Assembly: GCF_035046505.1 (NCBI RefSeq)
Contig: NC_089829.1
Coordinates: forward strand, 2,092,001 to 2,156,000
Direction of reading: 5' to 3'
Source: Tiliqua scincoides
Taxonomy: Eukaryota > Chordata > Lepidosauria > Squamata > Scincidae
DNA length: 64,000 bases
Numbering within the stretch: the stretch's first letter is position 1; each line of letters starts with the position of its first letter. Under the pieces are notes generated by a model. The model searched no databases. It was given only the letters and a program-made list of their open reading frames with translations, and was not told the DNA's origin. Below are positions 1 to 9,937 of the stretch, piece after piece. Made by a program: the position numbers and the translations under genes.

Positions 1-620
1 CCAGCTACGCCACCCTGCAGAGGCATCTTGCCAAGACTTCCCCCGTGCGGAGCATCAGACAGCAAAGCAAGCAAAACTCGACTGCAGCAGGGCAGAGCCG
101 GGACTGAGGTTCCCGGACAGCCGTCCACGCAGCCCGCGAGGGTTTGCTCTGCTCGGCCAGAGCAACCTGAAGCGTGCGGCTCCTGCTCAGAGACCGGGAC
201 AATTCCAGGCGCGGCAGGCAGTCCTGACAGCGCTCCGCCCGTCTCGGACACTTCCACGAGGGAGGCCAGGCCAGGCCAGGCCACCACCGCAAGGCGGCCC
301 GAAGGAGCGCGGCCTCCGGGGTCTCTTCAGCGACCCCCGCCTACATTCAGTCCGCTCCGCCGCCAGCACCTCGGGCGGGGTCCCGCAGCCTGTCCGGGTG
401 GAAGCGGCGCCTCCCGCTCGCGTTCTGCAGCTCCCGACCTCCTGCCGCCCCCGCCGAGGAGGCCCGGGCGCCCCGTCCTCGCACAGCGACGGGCCGCGGC
501 GCCCTTCCCCGCCTCCGCCTGTGCCGGCCCGGCCCGACCTGCAGACAGAGGCAGGCCGCGCGCCCGGCACAGAGGCCTCGCAGCGGAGGGACCCGCGACC
601 GACGCGCGCTGCCCACTCAC
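1..620 (-). other. SPEN: SPEN intron 1, proximal part
   Basis: This is the sequence downstream of the SPEN exon 1 donor on the minus strand. It is GC- and CpG-rich, the inner half of the promoter CpG island. The open frames here on both strands are products of base composition and show no recognisable domain. Confidence 0.7.
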
Positions 621-703
621 CGCTTGAAGTGCTCGATGATCTTCTCCTCGCGGACGCTCTCCGGCAAGTTGCCCACCCAGAGGTGCCTGGTCTCCCGGAC
701 CAT
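621..703 (-). CDS. SPEN: SPEN first coding exon (N-terminus, start of RRM1)
   Basis: Read on the minus strand, the ATG at 703-701 opens 27 codons plus two bases and ends at a GTGAGT donor (620-615). The peptide begins MVRETRHLWVGNLPESVREE, nearly identical to the start of human SPEN/SHARP as I remember it. LWVGNL is the RNP2 strand of the first RNA-recognition motif. SPEN is a very large nuclear corepressor that binds RNA (including Xist in mammals) through its RRMs and recruits SMRT/NCoR through its C-terminal SPOC domain. Only this exon lies in the window; the rest must lie beyond the left edge. The exon sits in a CpG island and the gene runs in the same direction as FBLIM1, the order seen in human. 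Identification is secure; only the transcription start is uncertain. Confidence 0.95.
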
Positions 704-1430
704 GCTGAGGCTGCGCGGCGGGGGCCTCCCTCAGTTCGGCTCCGCGCGGCCGCCGCCGGGTCGTGGCCGCCGCCGCTCCGCCCGCGTTGCTGCTCCTCCT
801 CCCTCCGCGGCGCCAGCGCGGGGCACCATCCCGCGGGGCCCGTCCCGACCCTCCTCCGGCGATCCTCTCCCGCTCGCGCTCGCCTCGGCAGCAGGCCGGC
901 GGCACAGGAGCGGGGCGCGCATGCGCACTGAGCGGCCGTCGCGCGACCGCACTCACCGGCAGCCCGGATCCCGACGCTCGCGGGGCCGCGCTCCCATTGG
1001 CCGGGGGGAGGGGAGGGGCTGGGCCCGCGCGCGCGCGCGGCGGAGCAGAGTGGAGGCACGGCGAGAAAGGGAGAGCAGGCGGCGCGTGCGCTCTGGAGAG
1101 GCGGGGCGGGGCGATGTAGCGGCAGAGCCGAGAAGCTCCTCGTCCCTTCAACTTAGAAGAGCGTCGGGGCGAAAGGGCGGGAGCGAACTGCGCATGCTCG
1201 CTCGCCCCTTCAGGCATGGAGGGGAGTTGCGCGTGCGCACTTGGCAGAAGGTCTCAGCGGAGAGAGGGAGCAGCCGCGCGAGCGATCGGGAGGGGGCGCG
1301 GGGGGAGGCTCCGCTGGTCCCAAGACGCGTCTGTGCGCAAGCGCACAAGGGCAGCCTTTTCGACGCGCCGCGAAGCCGTGGCAGCGCGCATGCGTCGGCC
1401 CGGAGGCAACGAGGCCGTCTCGCCTTAGCT
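704..1430 (-). promoter_or_regulatory. SPEN: SPEN CpG-island promoter and 5' UTR
   Basis: A dense CpG stretch lies directly upstream of the SPEN start codon. It holds a perfect palindromic NRF1 site (GCGCATGCGC, 917-926), an inverted CCAAT box (ATTGG, 996-1000), GC boxes near 1100, and further NRF1-like words near 1190, 1230, 1335 and 1386. No TATA box is evident, as expected for a broad housekeeping promoter. The exact start site cannot be read; somewhere around 750-950 is my inference. Confidence 0.7.
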
Positions 1431-2355
1431 AGTGGAGAAGGAGCAGCGAGGAGAGGGGCGCCTGCCCACTCGCACGTACCCGCTGCCCCTGGGAGGACTC
1501 CGGTGGGGAGGCTCAGCTTGTCCCTGGCGCACAGTTCCGCCAAGCCAAAACACACTTGCGAGTTCAGCCCCCCAGACTGCAGGGCGTGCCCCGGAGCCCA
1601 CAAAGGCAGTGTGAGGTCCGTTGCCTGGAGTGCTGCATCCCGGTTTCACGGAGGGAAGGTGCAGCAGAAGACAGCTTGTTTATTGCCTCGGGTGGTGCGC
1701 AAGGGCAGCCAGCTTTTCCTGCCTCGACTCGCAGGCTGAGGGGATGAGGGTCCAGCACTGCATCTTTCTTTCCTTACTTGACCGCTCTTGTTATACAGAA
1801 AACCATTTTGATTACATCACCTCAGTAGGAACTGTGGGGTCCTGGACTGTGGAGGACCCTTTTACAGTGGGCAGCAGTGGGGCACTGGAGTTTCCCATTC
1901 CCCAAGCAGCAAGCCAGCCACCAGGGCCTCACCCAGGCCCTTCTCCCCACCTGCAGGCATCTCTAGACTCATAGGCAAGCCAGGTTCTGCCCCCGCCAGC
2001 TGCCTGATCCAGACTGCCTTCATCCTTGGCCCAGCTGGGCTTTATGCTCATGACAGCCCCTCCAGGCCCCGCCCCTTCCTCCATGGGATGGCTAAAAGGC
2101 TGGGGCCTGATGCTACTCTCTTTCCGGGCTCTCCTGACTAGTACTCCTCCTATAGCTGGCCTTAGGGCCTGTCTTCTCCTTGTGGGAGCCCCCCTCTCAC
2201 CCTGCAAGCCTTTCCCCCCAGGTAAGTCAGGGGGACCCTGACAGGTAGCTGCAGCAGAGTAGTTGAGATATGAGTTATGCAGTAAGTATTAGGGTGCTTG
2301 CAGGTGCCCAGGGGTGCAATCAAAGTAGAAACAGAGTTAGACTACCATCTTGGAG
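1431..2355. other. Intergenic, nothing recognised
   Basis: GC content falls away from the SPEN island and I recognise no gene or repeat. A divergent non-coding transcript from the SPEN promoter is possible but nothing in the sequence demonstrates one. Confidence 0.4.
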
Positions 2356-2752
2356 CAGTGGTTCTTACACATTTAGCACCAGGACAGAATGAGAATCTGT
2401 TGGGACCCACCAGAAGTGATGTCATGACCAGAAGTGACATCATCAAGCAGGAATATTTTAAACAAACCTAGACTGCAATCCTACCCATACTTACCTAAGA
2501 GTAAGCATTTACTATCACTGTTAGAAGAATATGCAAAGTAGCTTGTTCAAAGTACAGGTCTGGAATATTTCCCTAAATGCAGTCACAGACCATGGTAGCA
2601 TCAAGTCTAATAGAGTAAAAATAAAATATGGAATTGAACTGAGACCCACCTGGTGGGATCTAATAGATTAAAAATAAAATATGGAATTGAATTGAGACCC
2701 ACCTGAAATTGAACCACCTAGTGGGATCTGACCCACAGTCTGAGAAACACTG
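2356..2752. mobile_element. Old hAT-type non-autonomous DNA element
   Basis: The left end reads CAGTGGTTCTTACAC and the right end, reverse-complemented, CAGTGTTTCTCAGACTG, a typical hAT/Charlie terminal pair. The inside holds the phrase 'gggacccacc..agaagtgatgtcat' that recurs near 9,230. The 8-base flanks match only partly, so the insertion is old. Confidence 0.6.
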
Positions 2753-3355
2753 CCTTAAGATATTTTGTCTTCATAATCATCAGGCCAGTTTTTGTATATT
2801 CTGAGTGTTGATGCTAGGTCCAAGTGGTATGTGTATAGGAAGTGTATGTGATGGAGTGTGGCATGAGTCTTTACCATGGAAGACCTGAGGTTGATGAAGC
2901 GTTTTATCAGCTGACTTTGTGTGTGTGTGGAAAGATGTGTGAAAGTGTCACAAGATCTTTTCTCTGTCTGTCTCTGCTGCATTTTCTGTATTAGCAAGTA
3001 CTTGCTTGCCTGTCTGTTTATCCAAATTAGTAAGTCTAAAAAAGGCCTACAGAAAGATGTAAGAAGGCCTAAATCATTGCCTGTGAGGATGGAGAGATCA
3101 ACTAACAATCTGGAGCAGAGCTCTAGGGCATGTGAGAAGAACAAGGCTTGCAAAATGGAGACCATAAGAATACCAGCAGTCCAAAACTAAGACATTGGTG
3201 GGACCTTTCAAGGTGGGCCACCTGTGTGTCTAAAATGGTCCAACGTGCTTTAGAAGTCTCATTGACTAAAATACATTCAACGATTAACTTTATCCTGTGC
3301 TGAACGCAGTATAACCCATTTTGCTATGCTTGTGCTAAAATCTGTTCTCTTATCA
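2753..3355. other. Intergenic, nothing recognised
   Basis: AT-rich sequence with two overlapping open frames of about 90 and 136 codons on opposite strands. Neither shows a domain, splice context or protein-like composition that I can name. Confidence 0.35.
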
Positions 3356-3507
3356 CAGTGGTACTCAAACTTTTCTGGCCTGTGGCTCCCTTGACCCCTG
3401 TGGCTGTTGGCCATGACTCCCCATCATATTCCTGAGGGCTGGAAGTGACATCATTAAACAGGAAATTGTATTAATATTATATTAATCATATCATTAATTA
3501 AATGCAG

Positions 3508-3582
3508 AACCATTTCCATTTCCAGAACCACCTTTCAGAGCACGATACCATAGTCTTTCGAGACTGAAGGTTGCCAACAACA
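3508..3582 (-). mobile_element. Short retro-insert with perfect 18-bp target duplication
   Basis: The 18-base word ATCATTAATTAAATGCAG occurs at 3490-3507 and again at 3583-3600, bracketing 75 bp. Most of the insert is the reverse complement of 46,800-46,856 (a shared stretch of about 56 bp with only a few differences), so it belongs to a dispersed family. A long target duplication points to target-primed reverse transcription, and the minus orientation is the likely sense. I cannot name the family. Confidence 0.65.
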
Positions 3583-4011
3583 ATCATTAATTAAATGCAG
3601 ATCTTAAAAATATATTATTAATACACAGCAATATACATGCTTTATAAATGATCAGCTGCTGATCACTGTTGGAGACAGGATGCTGGAGTAGGTAGATTTT
3701 GTCTGGTCCAGGAGAACTCATTTTTTTTTAACTTTTTAAGCATACCAATTGAATTGTTTTATCAAATGAACTTTGTGAACACCCAGTCTGACCAACATTA
3801 CACACACACACACACCCCTCCCTTCGGACCCCAATACAACTAGTCATTTCTCCCATTCTCCTTGGATAGGATTGAACCCTTTATTAATTTAATTACATTA
3901 AATTTTTCCAGCAGCTGGTAGGGAAAATAAAAATAGACCATGAAAATATATCAGAGCTGATAAGGGTTTGGTTAGGAGGCTGATTTGTCTCCTATAGTAG
4001 GAGATGCACAG

Positions 4012-4092
4012 CTCAATCCTATGAATGTCTACTCAGAAGTAAGTTCCATTACAGTCAATGGGGCTTACTCCCAGGAATAGGATTGGGCTGGA
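4012..4092. repeat. Short palindromic squamate repeat ('aatcctat...gtaagt...ataggatt')
   Basis: The unit has inverted ends (caatcctat / ataggattg) and an inner inverted pair around 'aagtaagt..cattacagtcaatgg..cttac'. The same unit recurs near 7,800-8,050, 10,970-11,580, 12,354-12,442 and 25,765-25,900, so it is an abundant family in this genome. Confidence 0.65.
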
Positions 4093-4260
4093 AGCATTTT
4101 ATTTGGGGACTGAGGGATTTGCATTCTGCCCAGGAAAGCTGGTGTGACTGTATAGATGTCACACCAGCTTTCCTGAGCTGCTGCGAGAGGACATCCCAAG
4201 CCTTCCCTGTGCATTCCTGGTGCCTCCCCAGGGAGCCACACCTCACAGTTTGAATAACAG

Positions 4261-4985
4261 TCTTATAAGAATCCTCTCAGAAGCTGCAGTTAAGAAAGGG
4301 AAAGTCACTATGCTGTTGGAAACTACATGAGGCTCCACACCTGCTGAACTAGCGTGTATTGTGAAGGCTGATACAGCTTCTGGAAAGTAAAACCAAACCT
4401 CAACGTCAGGTTCATGTATCTATATGGGGGGGGGGGGGGGAAGCACTGTAAGAAAACAAAACTTAGTGAAAGCCTTTCATTTGTGTCCAACTAATGATTT
4501 GTTCCTTTTTTCTATGGCTGTTTTGAGAAGGGATGAGCTGTTACAAGTATTAGCAAAACCAGCTTCTGTCCTCCTTGGAAGAAAAACCCAGGTTATCTCC
4601 CCCAAGGAACCAAAAGAGTTGTAAACAGGAAAAGAGGCAGAAGCAAAGGTACAAGCAAAAAATCAGGTTTGGCTCACTGTGGTGTGTAAAGTTCATGATT
4701 TGTTTCAGTTTTCCTCTCTTTTTGCTGTAAGAAGTTGAACACAATCGGAGTTAGCTCTGAACAAGCTGTTTACATAGAGAACTATGATGAATCTTTTGGA
4801 ACACCTGATCTTTTGTGCTCAATAAGAATGTAAGCAAAACCAGCACAGTGTGTTTCTGCTACTGTATTAAATGTTATTGCCTCTTCTCTAATTGTTTCCA
4901 CAAGCCAACTGACAAGCCATGTACAGAGTCCTGAAACACCAGCCCTTTAAGGTTGGACAAGTCCTCCTGTCCACTCTGAACCTTA
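4261..4985. other. Intergenic, nothing recognised apart from a G run
   Basis: AT-rich sequence without a recognisable gene. A poly-G run lies at about 4,425-4,440. Confidence 0.35.
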
Positions 4986-5147
4986 GGGCACAATCCTAAC
5001 CCCTTATGTCAGTGAGGGAACAAACATTCCCTTACTTTGAGGAGGCCTCTGTGAGTGACACCCAAGTGCAGGATGCAGCACATGTCCCATTGGCACTGCT
5101 ATTGCAATGCTGGAAAGCACTGACATAAGGGGTTAGGATTGCACCCT
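4986..5147. mobile_element. MITE, Harbinger-like, with TTA target duplication
   Basis: The ends are long inverted repeats of about 30 bp: GGGCACAATCCTAACCCCTT on the left and its reverse complement on the right. TTA flanks both sides (4983-4985 and 5148-5150). A 3-bp TTA duplication is the PIF/Harbinger signature. The same family occurs at 19,225, 19,427, 33,205 and 36,551. Confidence 0.7.
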
Positions 5148-5499
5148 TACTGTGTTTTTGTGTCACATCGGGCCTCCCAAACCAGAAGTGACTGGCAATG
5201 TTACCACCAGTTACTTCTGGTGCTACTTACAACAGGTGGACTATGGCAGTGGACAAAGGGTGAGAAATGCTGGTCTAGGCCATGTGTCTCCTCCTCTCCC
5301 CCAGCCCCTTTCTGGTGCACATTTGTTCTGCTGGCTGGAGGCCTGCAGAGAAAGAAAAGCTGGAGCTGCAGGCAAGGGGCAGGAGGCTGCTGGGGGAGGG
5401 AATGGGCTCCATCAGGTGTCTGCTCTCCATGTTCACAGGGCAGGACTTTGGGGCAGTCATGCAGACCCAGGAAGGCACTCCCAAGTGCCAGGGACGAGC

Positions 5500-7050
5500 C
5501 TGAGCCAGCTGGCAAGTTTGGAGCGCGAAGGACAGCCCGGACACGCGCCAAGGCCTGCAGAGGGAAAGGGCAGGCCTGAGCCTGCTGTGGGGGCGGGCGG
5601 AAGGCGCGCCCCTGCGGGGATAACCGGGCGCGGCGCCAGGCCTGCTGCGCTCGCGGGAGGGGGAGCAAGGGGCCGGGCTGCGAGACCAGGCCAAGGGCAG
5701 CACACTCGCTTCTGCACACGGCGAGCGGCCCCGCCGGGACAGCCTCTGCCCTCGCGGAGCGGCGAAGGCAGCGGCTCCGGGCCTCCTCTCCGGCCCGCTC
5801 GTCCTCCAGCGAACGCCGCCTCGCCGGGGTCTGTCCGCGATCCGTCCCAGCCGCGCCCGGCCTCCCCACACGCCTCCGGCTGTTCCTCTCGCGCTCAGAG
5901 GCTCCGGCACGAACCGCCCCCTCCGGCCGCCCCGGCTTCTCTGCCAGCCGAGCCTCCGCGGAGCGCAGCCACAGCCGCCGGCTAGCGCAGCGCGCCCTCC
6001 GCGAAGGCAGCGCGCCTCCTACGCCCAGGACCGCTGCGCCTGGGAGCGGAGAGCTCTGCGGCGGCGCGGCGCTGCGTTGCTGAGCCGGCGGCGCGGGGGC
6101 TGCGCTTGGCGGGCCCGGCTCGCGTTCCGGGACGCGGCCGCCGACGCCGCTTCCCGGGACCGGGGCGTGTCCGCGGCGGCGGCCTCGCCCGCCGCCCCTT
6201 CCCTCCGCGGGCGCCATTTCGCGGCCTCTGCGCCGCCGGGCGGCCATTTTGTGGCGCGGCGCGGGGCCGCCTTGGCGCTGCAGTCCCCCCCGCAGCCGCC
6301 CGGGGCGCTCCGGCGCCTCGCCCCGCGCCTGCCGAGGCGGCCTATGCTGGGCTCTGCAGCGCTCCGGACGCAGCGAGCCGCCTCCTCGTCGGCGCAGCTG
6401 CTCCAGCGCGTGGAGGCTGTCCGGGGCGCTCGCGGGGCCGACCCTCCGCCTGCGGCCGTGCCGGCGCGGCCCGGCAGCCGCTGGGCGCCGTCGCAGGCAC
6501 TGCCGCCCAGCACAGAGGGGGCTGCGCACAGGCGGAAGCGGCGCAGCGCTGCGCCACCTGCACGCAGGGAAGCGGCTCGCCGCCACAGCGCCTGAGGAGG
6601 CGGTTCTGCGGCGCCCTGACCGGCCCCTGCCTCGCTGCCCGCGCCGACCTCTCGGAAGCAAAGGGCTGCCTGCGCCCGGCCGGCCGGCCGGCCTTGCACC
6701 GGCCTCGCCTGCGGGTCCAGCTGCGCAGGGCAGGAAGGACACCGCGGAGCTGCAGAGGCGCCTCTCGGTTTGCGCGCCGGGCCTGCTGTGCTTTTGTCAG
6801 CTCCTCCAGGGAAGGGGGGAGGCAGCGGCGCTCGTGCTCCTGGCGCGCTCAGCGGGCCGTTGTCTGCCGGGCTGGCTTGGCAGCGCTCAGCCCCGCGACT
6901 CCTTGGGAGCAGCTCGGCAGCAGTGCCGCTCAGCGCTGGGCTCCGAGCCTGTTCAGCATCGCAGCCTGTGGAAAGAACGCCCCCCATGGAGGCAGGAGGG
7001 CGTCCCCCATTGCTCCTCACTCGGCTGCTGTGCCCCACTAAAGAAATATT
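5500..7050. promoter_or_regulatory. Orphan CpG island between SPEN and FBLIM1
   Basis: About 1.5 kb of very high GC and CpG density with words such as GGCCATTTTG (YY1-like) near 6,240 and a CCGGCCGG run near 6,680. No exon of a known gene could be read in it. On the minus strand a 513-codon frame (6742-5201) stays open, but its Ala/Arg/Gly/Pro-rich composition fits GC bias, not a protein family. It could be the promoter of a long non-coding RNA or an alternative SPEN promoter about 5 kb upstream. Confidence 0.6.
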
Positions 7051-7511
7051 TCCCCGCCATTCTCCAGATGAGAGGAATCAAAGCACCTCCCAAGATTTAA
7101 AACATAACAATTTTAAGGGAGAGAAGCCAGGACCATCTGACTGACTCGCTCAGTTCTCCCTCCTTCTGTTGACCAGGCCTGGGAAGCTCAGCACCTCATT
7201 CCTTGGCCACCTCTCCCATCCAGCCCATGAGGAATGCAAGGAATGTTTTGGGTGCCCCCCATCCATTGGGTCAGCTTCTGAGCTCTTTGTCTTTGTCCTC
7301 TGCCTACACAACTTGTCTTGGTCACAGGAGACAACACATTTATAAGAACATAAGATCAAGCCAGGATCCATCTAGTCCAACTTCCCATATCTCACAGTAA
7401 CCCATCAGATGTCTCTGGGAGCAGGCAAGGCCACAAGAGACCTGCATTCTGTTGCCACTCCTTTGCACCTGGCATTCCGAGACACCCTCCTTCTAAAGCC
7501 CAGAGGCTGCA

Positions 7512-8325
7512 TATATAGGTGCAACCTTTTTATACACGGATTTTTTTATCTGCAGATTTATCTCAGTGCAAATTGGGGGGGGGGGATTCAAAGTCACCAA
7601 ATTCAACACACCTTTGCCTCCTTTGCCCTGTGCATTACAAGGCAGCCCAAAACATTGCAAAAAAGCTGTGCTAAGTAGCCATGGAAGAGGCTCTGGAAGA
7701 TTGTTCTGAATTCCCCCCTCCTTCGGACTGAGATGCTGCAGGCTTTCTGTGCTCCAGCAACAAGCAAGTCTTCTGAACAATCCCAAGCATTAGATTTAGG
7801 CTACAATCCTCTCAACACTTTCCTGGGAGTAAGCCCCATTGACTAGAATGGGACTTCTGAGTAGACATACAGAGTCTTGGGCTCTGGAGCTGCAATCTAC
7901 CCCTCACTTTCCTGGGAGTAAGCCCCATTGACTAGAATGGGACTTAATTCTGAGTAGGAAGGCATAGGCCTGAGCTCTCAGGCTACAATCCATGCTTTCC
8001 TGGGAGTAAGCCCTATTGACTATAATGGAACTTACATAGAATGCATAGGACTGGACTCAAAAGCTCATCCTCCTGCCTGTGAAACAAGTGGGGACAGCTG
8101 GCAACAGGGGAGGGTTGAGTATGTGAGGGGGGAGGTGATTGAGTAACTTACTTTTCTGCCTTACTTTTCTTCCATCCCCAAGTATCACACTGTAGCGCTA
8201 TTTGCTTAACAGTACAAAATTTGCATAAAATCACGTGTTTCTGGTTGATTTGGCACAACGTTGATTTTCCCAATTGCAGAAGTTCAGGGAACAAAACACC
8301 TGCGCATAAAAAGTTTCCACCTGTA
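7512..8325. mobile_element. Non-autonomous DNA transposon inserted in the CR1 3' UTR
   Basis: The left end reads TATAGGTGCAACCTTTTTATA and the right end, reverse-complemented, TACAGGTGGAAACTTTTTATG, an imperfect inverted pair of about 22 bp. CR1 sequence continues on both sides, so the boundaries are clear, probably with a TA duplication. Three palindromic units lie inside (about 7,797-8,050). The family resembles the element whose right end is at 18,780. Confidence 0.6.
7797..8050. repeat. Three tandem copies of the palindromic squamate repeat
   Basis: The core 'tttcctgggagtaagcccca' followed by 'ttgactagaatgggactt' occurs three times, spaced about 85-110 bp apart, with drift in the third copy. 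Confidence 0.6.
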
Positions 8326-9180
8326 CCAGATCATGGCTTGTGATTTATTTTTCCTCCAGAAATCTGTCCAATACCCTTAAAGGCATCTAGGCCTTCAGGT
8401 GACAGTACCACATCTGTGACAAGGAGTTCCACAGATTAGTTGCATGCTGGGTAAAGAAATATTTTGTCTGTTTTAATTCTGACTCAAAGCCACTTCCAGC
8501 CAACCCAAAGGGCTCCAGTGGAGCCTTTTGCATCACTTGGAAACAGCATGAAAGGCTCCATCAGAACTGGAGAAGCAGCACACATCTCCGAAATCAGATG
8601 AGGCGCGCATTGCTTCCCACTGCCCTCCCCTCGGGAGAGCCTGGGCTGCCTCCTTCATTCCTACTTTTCTTTCAAAGGTAGAATGGAGAAGGCAGCCTTG
8701 TGGAAGTAAACCGCAATTACTTCTGGGTCAAGGGTGGGGGCATAGCAAACACAGAGATGGCCCTGGGTGTGGGAAAGCCCAAGACTTCCTCTGATCCGCT
8801 CTACCCATTCCCTACATAATTTGTATGTCTCAATCACACCCCCTCTCAGGTGCTTTTTCTCTGGACTGCAGAGCCCCAAACAGTGCAAATAGCCTTTTCC
8901 TCCAGAAAAAGGGAGATGCCCCAGCCCAGAAATCATTTTGTTCACTCTCTTCTGCACCTTTTCCATTTCCACTATATCCTTTTTGAGATGTGGCAACCAG
9001 AACTGGACACAATACTCCAGGTGTGGCCTTACCATCGATTGATAATAAAATGGCCAATCTCTTTTTTAATTATCCCAAGCATGAAATTAGCTTTCTTCTC
9101 CACTGCCACACACTTTCATCAAGCTGTCCACCCAAGATCTCTGTCCTGATCTGTCACAGATAGACCCAAAAACATCAGCC

Positions 9181-9400
9181 CAGTGGCTCTCAAACTTTTT
9201 GCTCTGGGACCCACTTTTCAGAATGACAATCTGCCTGGGATCCACTAGAAGTGATGTCATTAACCTGAAAGTGATGCCACAGCTGGAAGAGGAGAGGATC
9301 AAGGAGAAAGTGCTTTCCTGAGAATGCAGCAAGCACTGAAATTGCACCATTTTCCCTAGATAGGCAGACTATTAATAAATTAAATTATAAATATTGAAAC
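9181..9400. mobile_element. hAT-type element, left end
   Basis: It starts CAGTGGCTCTCAAACTTTTT and continues with the same 'gggacccac...agaagtgatgtcat' phrase as the element at 2,356. The right end was not found with certainty. Confidence 0.45.
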
Positions 9401-9937
9401 AAATAAATAAGGAGAGATGACATGGGGAAGCCAGCCCTGTTCCTCTGAATGACTGTAGCTTGCTTGCAATAAACTCAACACCCACCTCCCAGAAAAAGAA
9501 GGGAAAAAATCAGTAAGATTTTCAGCCCTACCCAGTGTACATTTCAATTTAAGTTATTATATTTAAGCCAGTTCAGTGCGATTTGGGACAAAATCAGTTT
9601 TAAATTGAACATGTTTTTTGTTTGGGCTAGAGTAAACAGCATTGTTTTGCCAAATCCCAATCCACTGGGCCTTGTAAACCAGTCCAATCAATCAGAGTTG
9701 CCAATAAGCCAAGTTACAGTCCAAAGTCAGGTTCCAGGTAGGTCAGTCCAATCCGTCAGGGTATCCAAATCAAAGTCCAAAACCAAAGTCCAGTCACAAT
9801 CCACAGTCTGATTCCCAATTCCATAAACCCAGTCAGTCTCCTCTCCTACCTCCAACCTGCACTCCTTCAAAACCCACCAAACCCTTTCTGCCTCAGGTGC
9901 TCCCTATATACCTGAGGGATCTCCTTATGCTCTAGTG

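Larger units (their letters stand above)
3356..4260. mobile_element. hAT element with 8-bp target duplication, carrying nested insertions
   Basis: The ends are CAGTGGTACTCAAAC and, reverse-complemented at the right, CTGTTATTCAAACTG; both are followed inward by a GTGGCTCCC-like word. The flanks TCTTATCA (3348-3355) and TCTTATAA (4261-4268) match at 7 of 8 bases, the hAT hallmark. Nested inside are a 75-bp retro-insert (3508-3582), a CA run near 3,801 and a palindromic unit (about 4,012-4,092). Confidence 0.7.
7335..9180 (-). mobile_element. CR1 LINE 3' portion, minus strand, interrupted
   Basis: The 3' end is at 7,335 (reverse complement of ...TTCTTATAAATG), the 3' UTR is at 7,335-7,511 and 8,326-8,480, and the C-terminal reverse-transcriptase tail is at about 8,480-9,180. 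That tail has the phrases [13 protein letters not shown] and EMEKVQKR shared with the other copies here. It has diverged more than the plus-strand copies (frame changes are visible). A DNA transposon (7,512-8,325) splits the 3' UTR, and an hAT left end begins at 9,181. Confidence 0.8.

Noticed and set aside
5201-7100. Frames of 277-513 codons in the 5.5-7.05 kb island
   Set aside because: Several frames on both strands are open at once, a sign of stop-codon depletion by GC content and not of coding.
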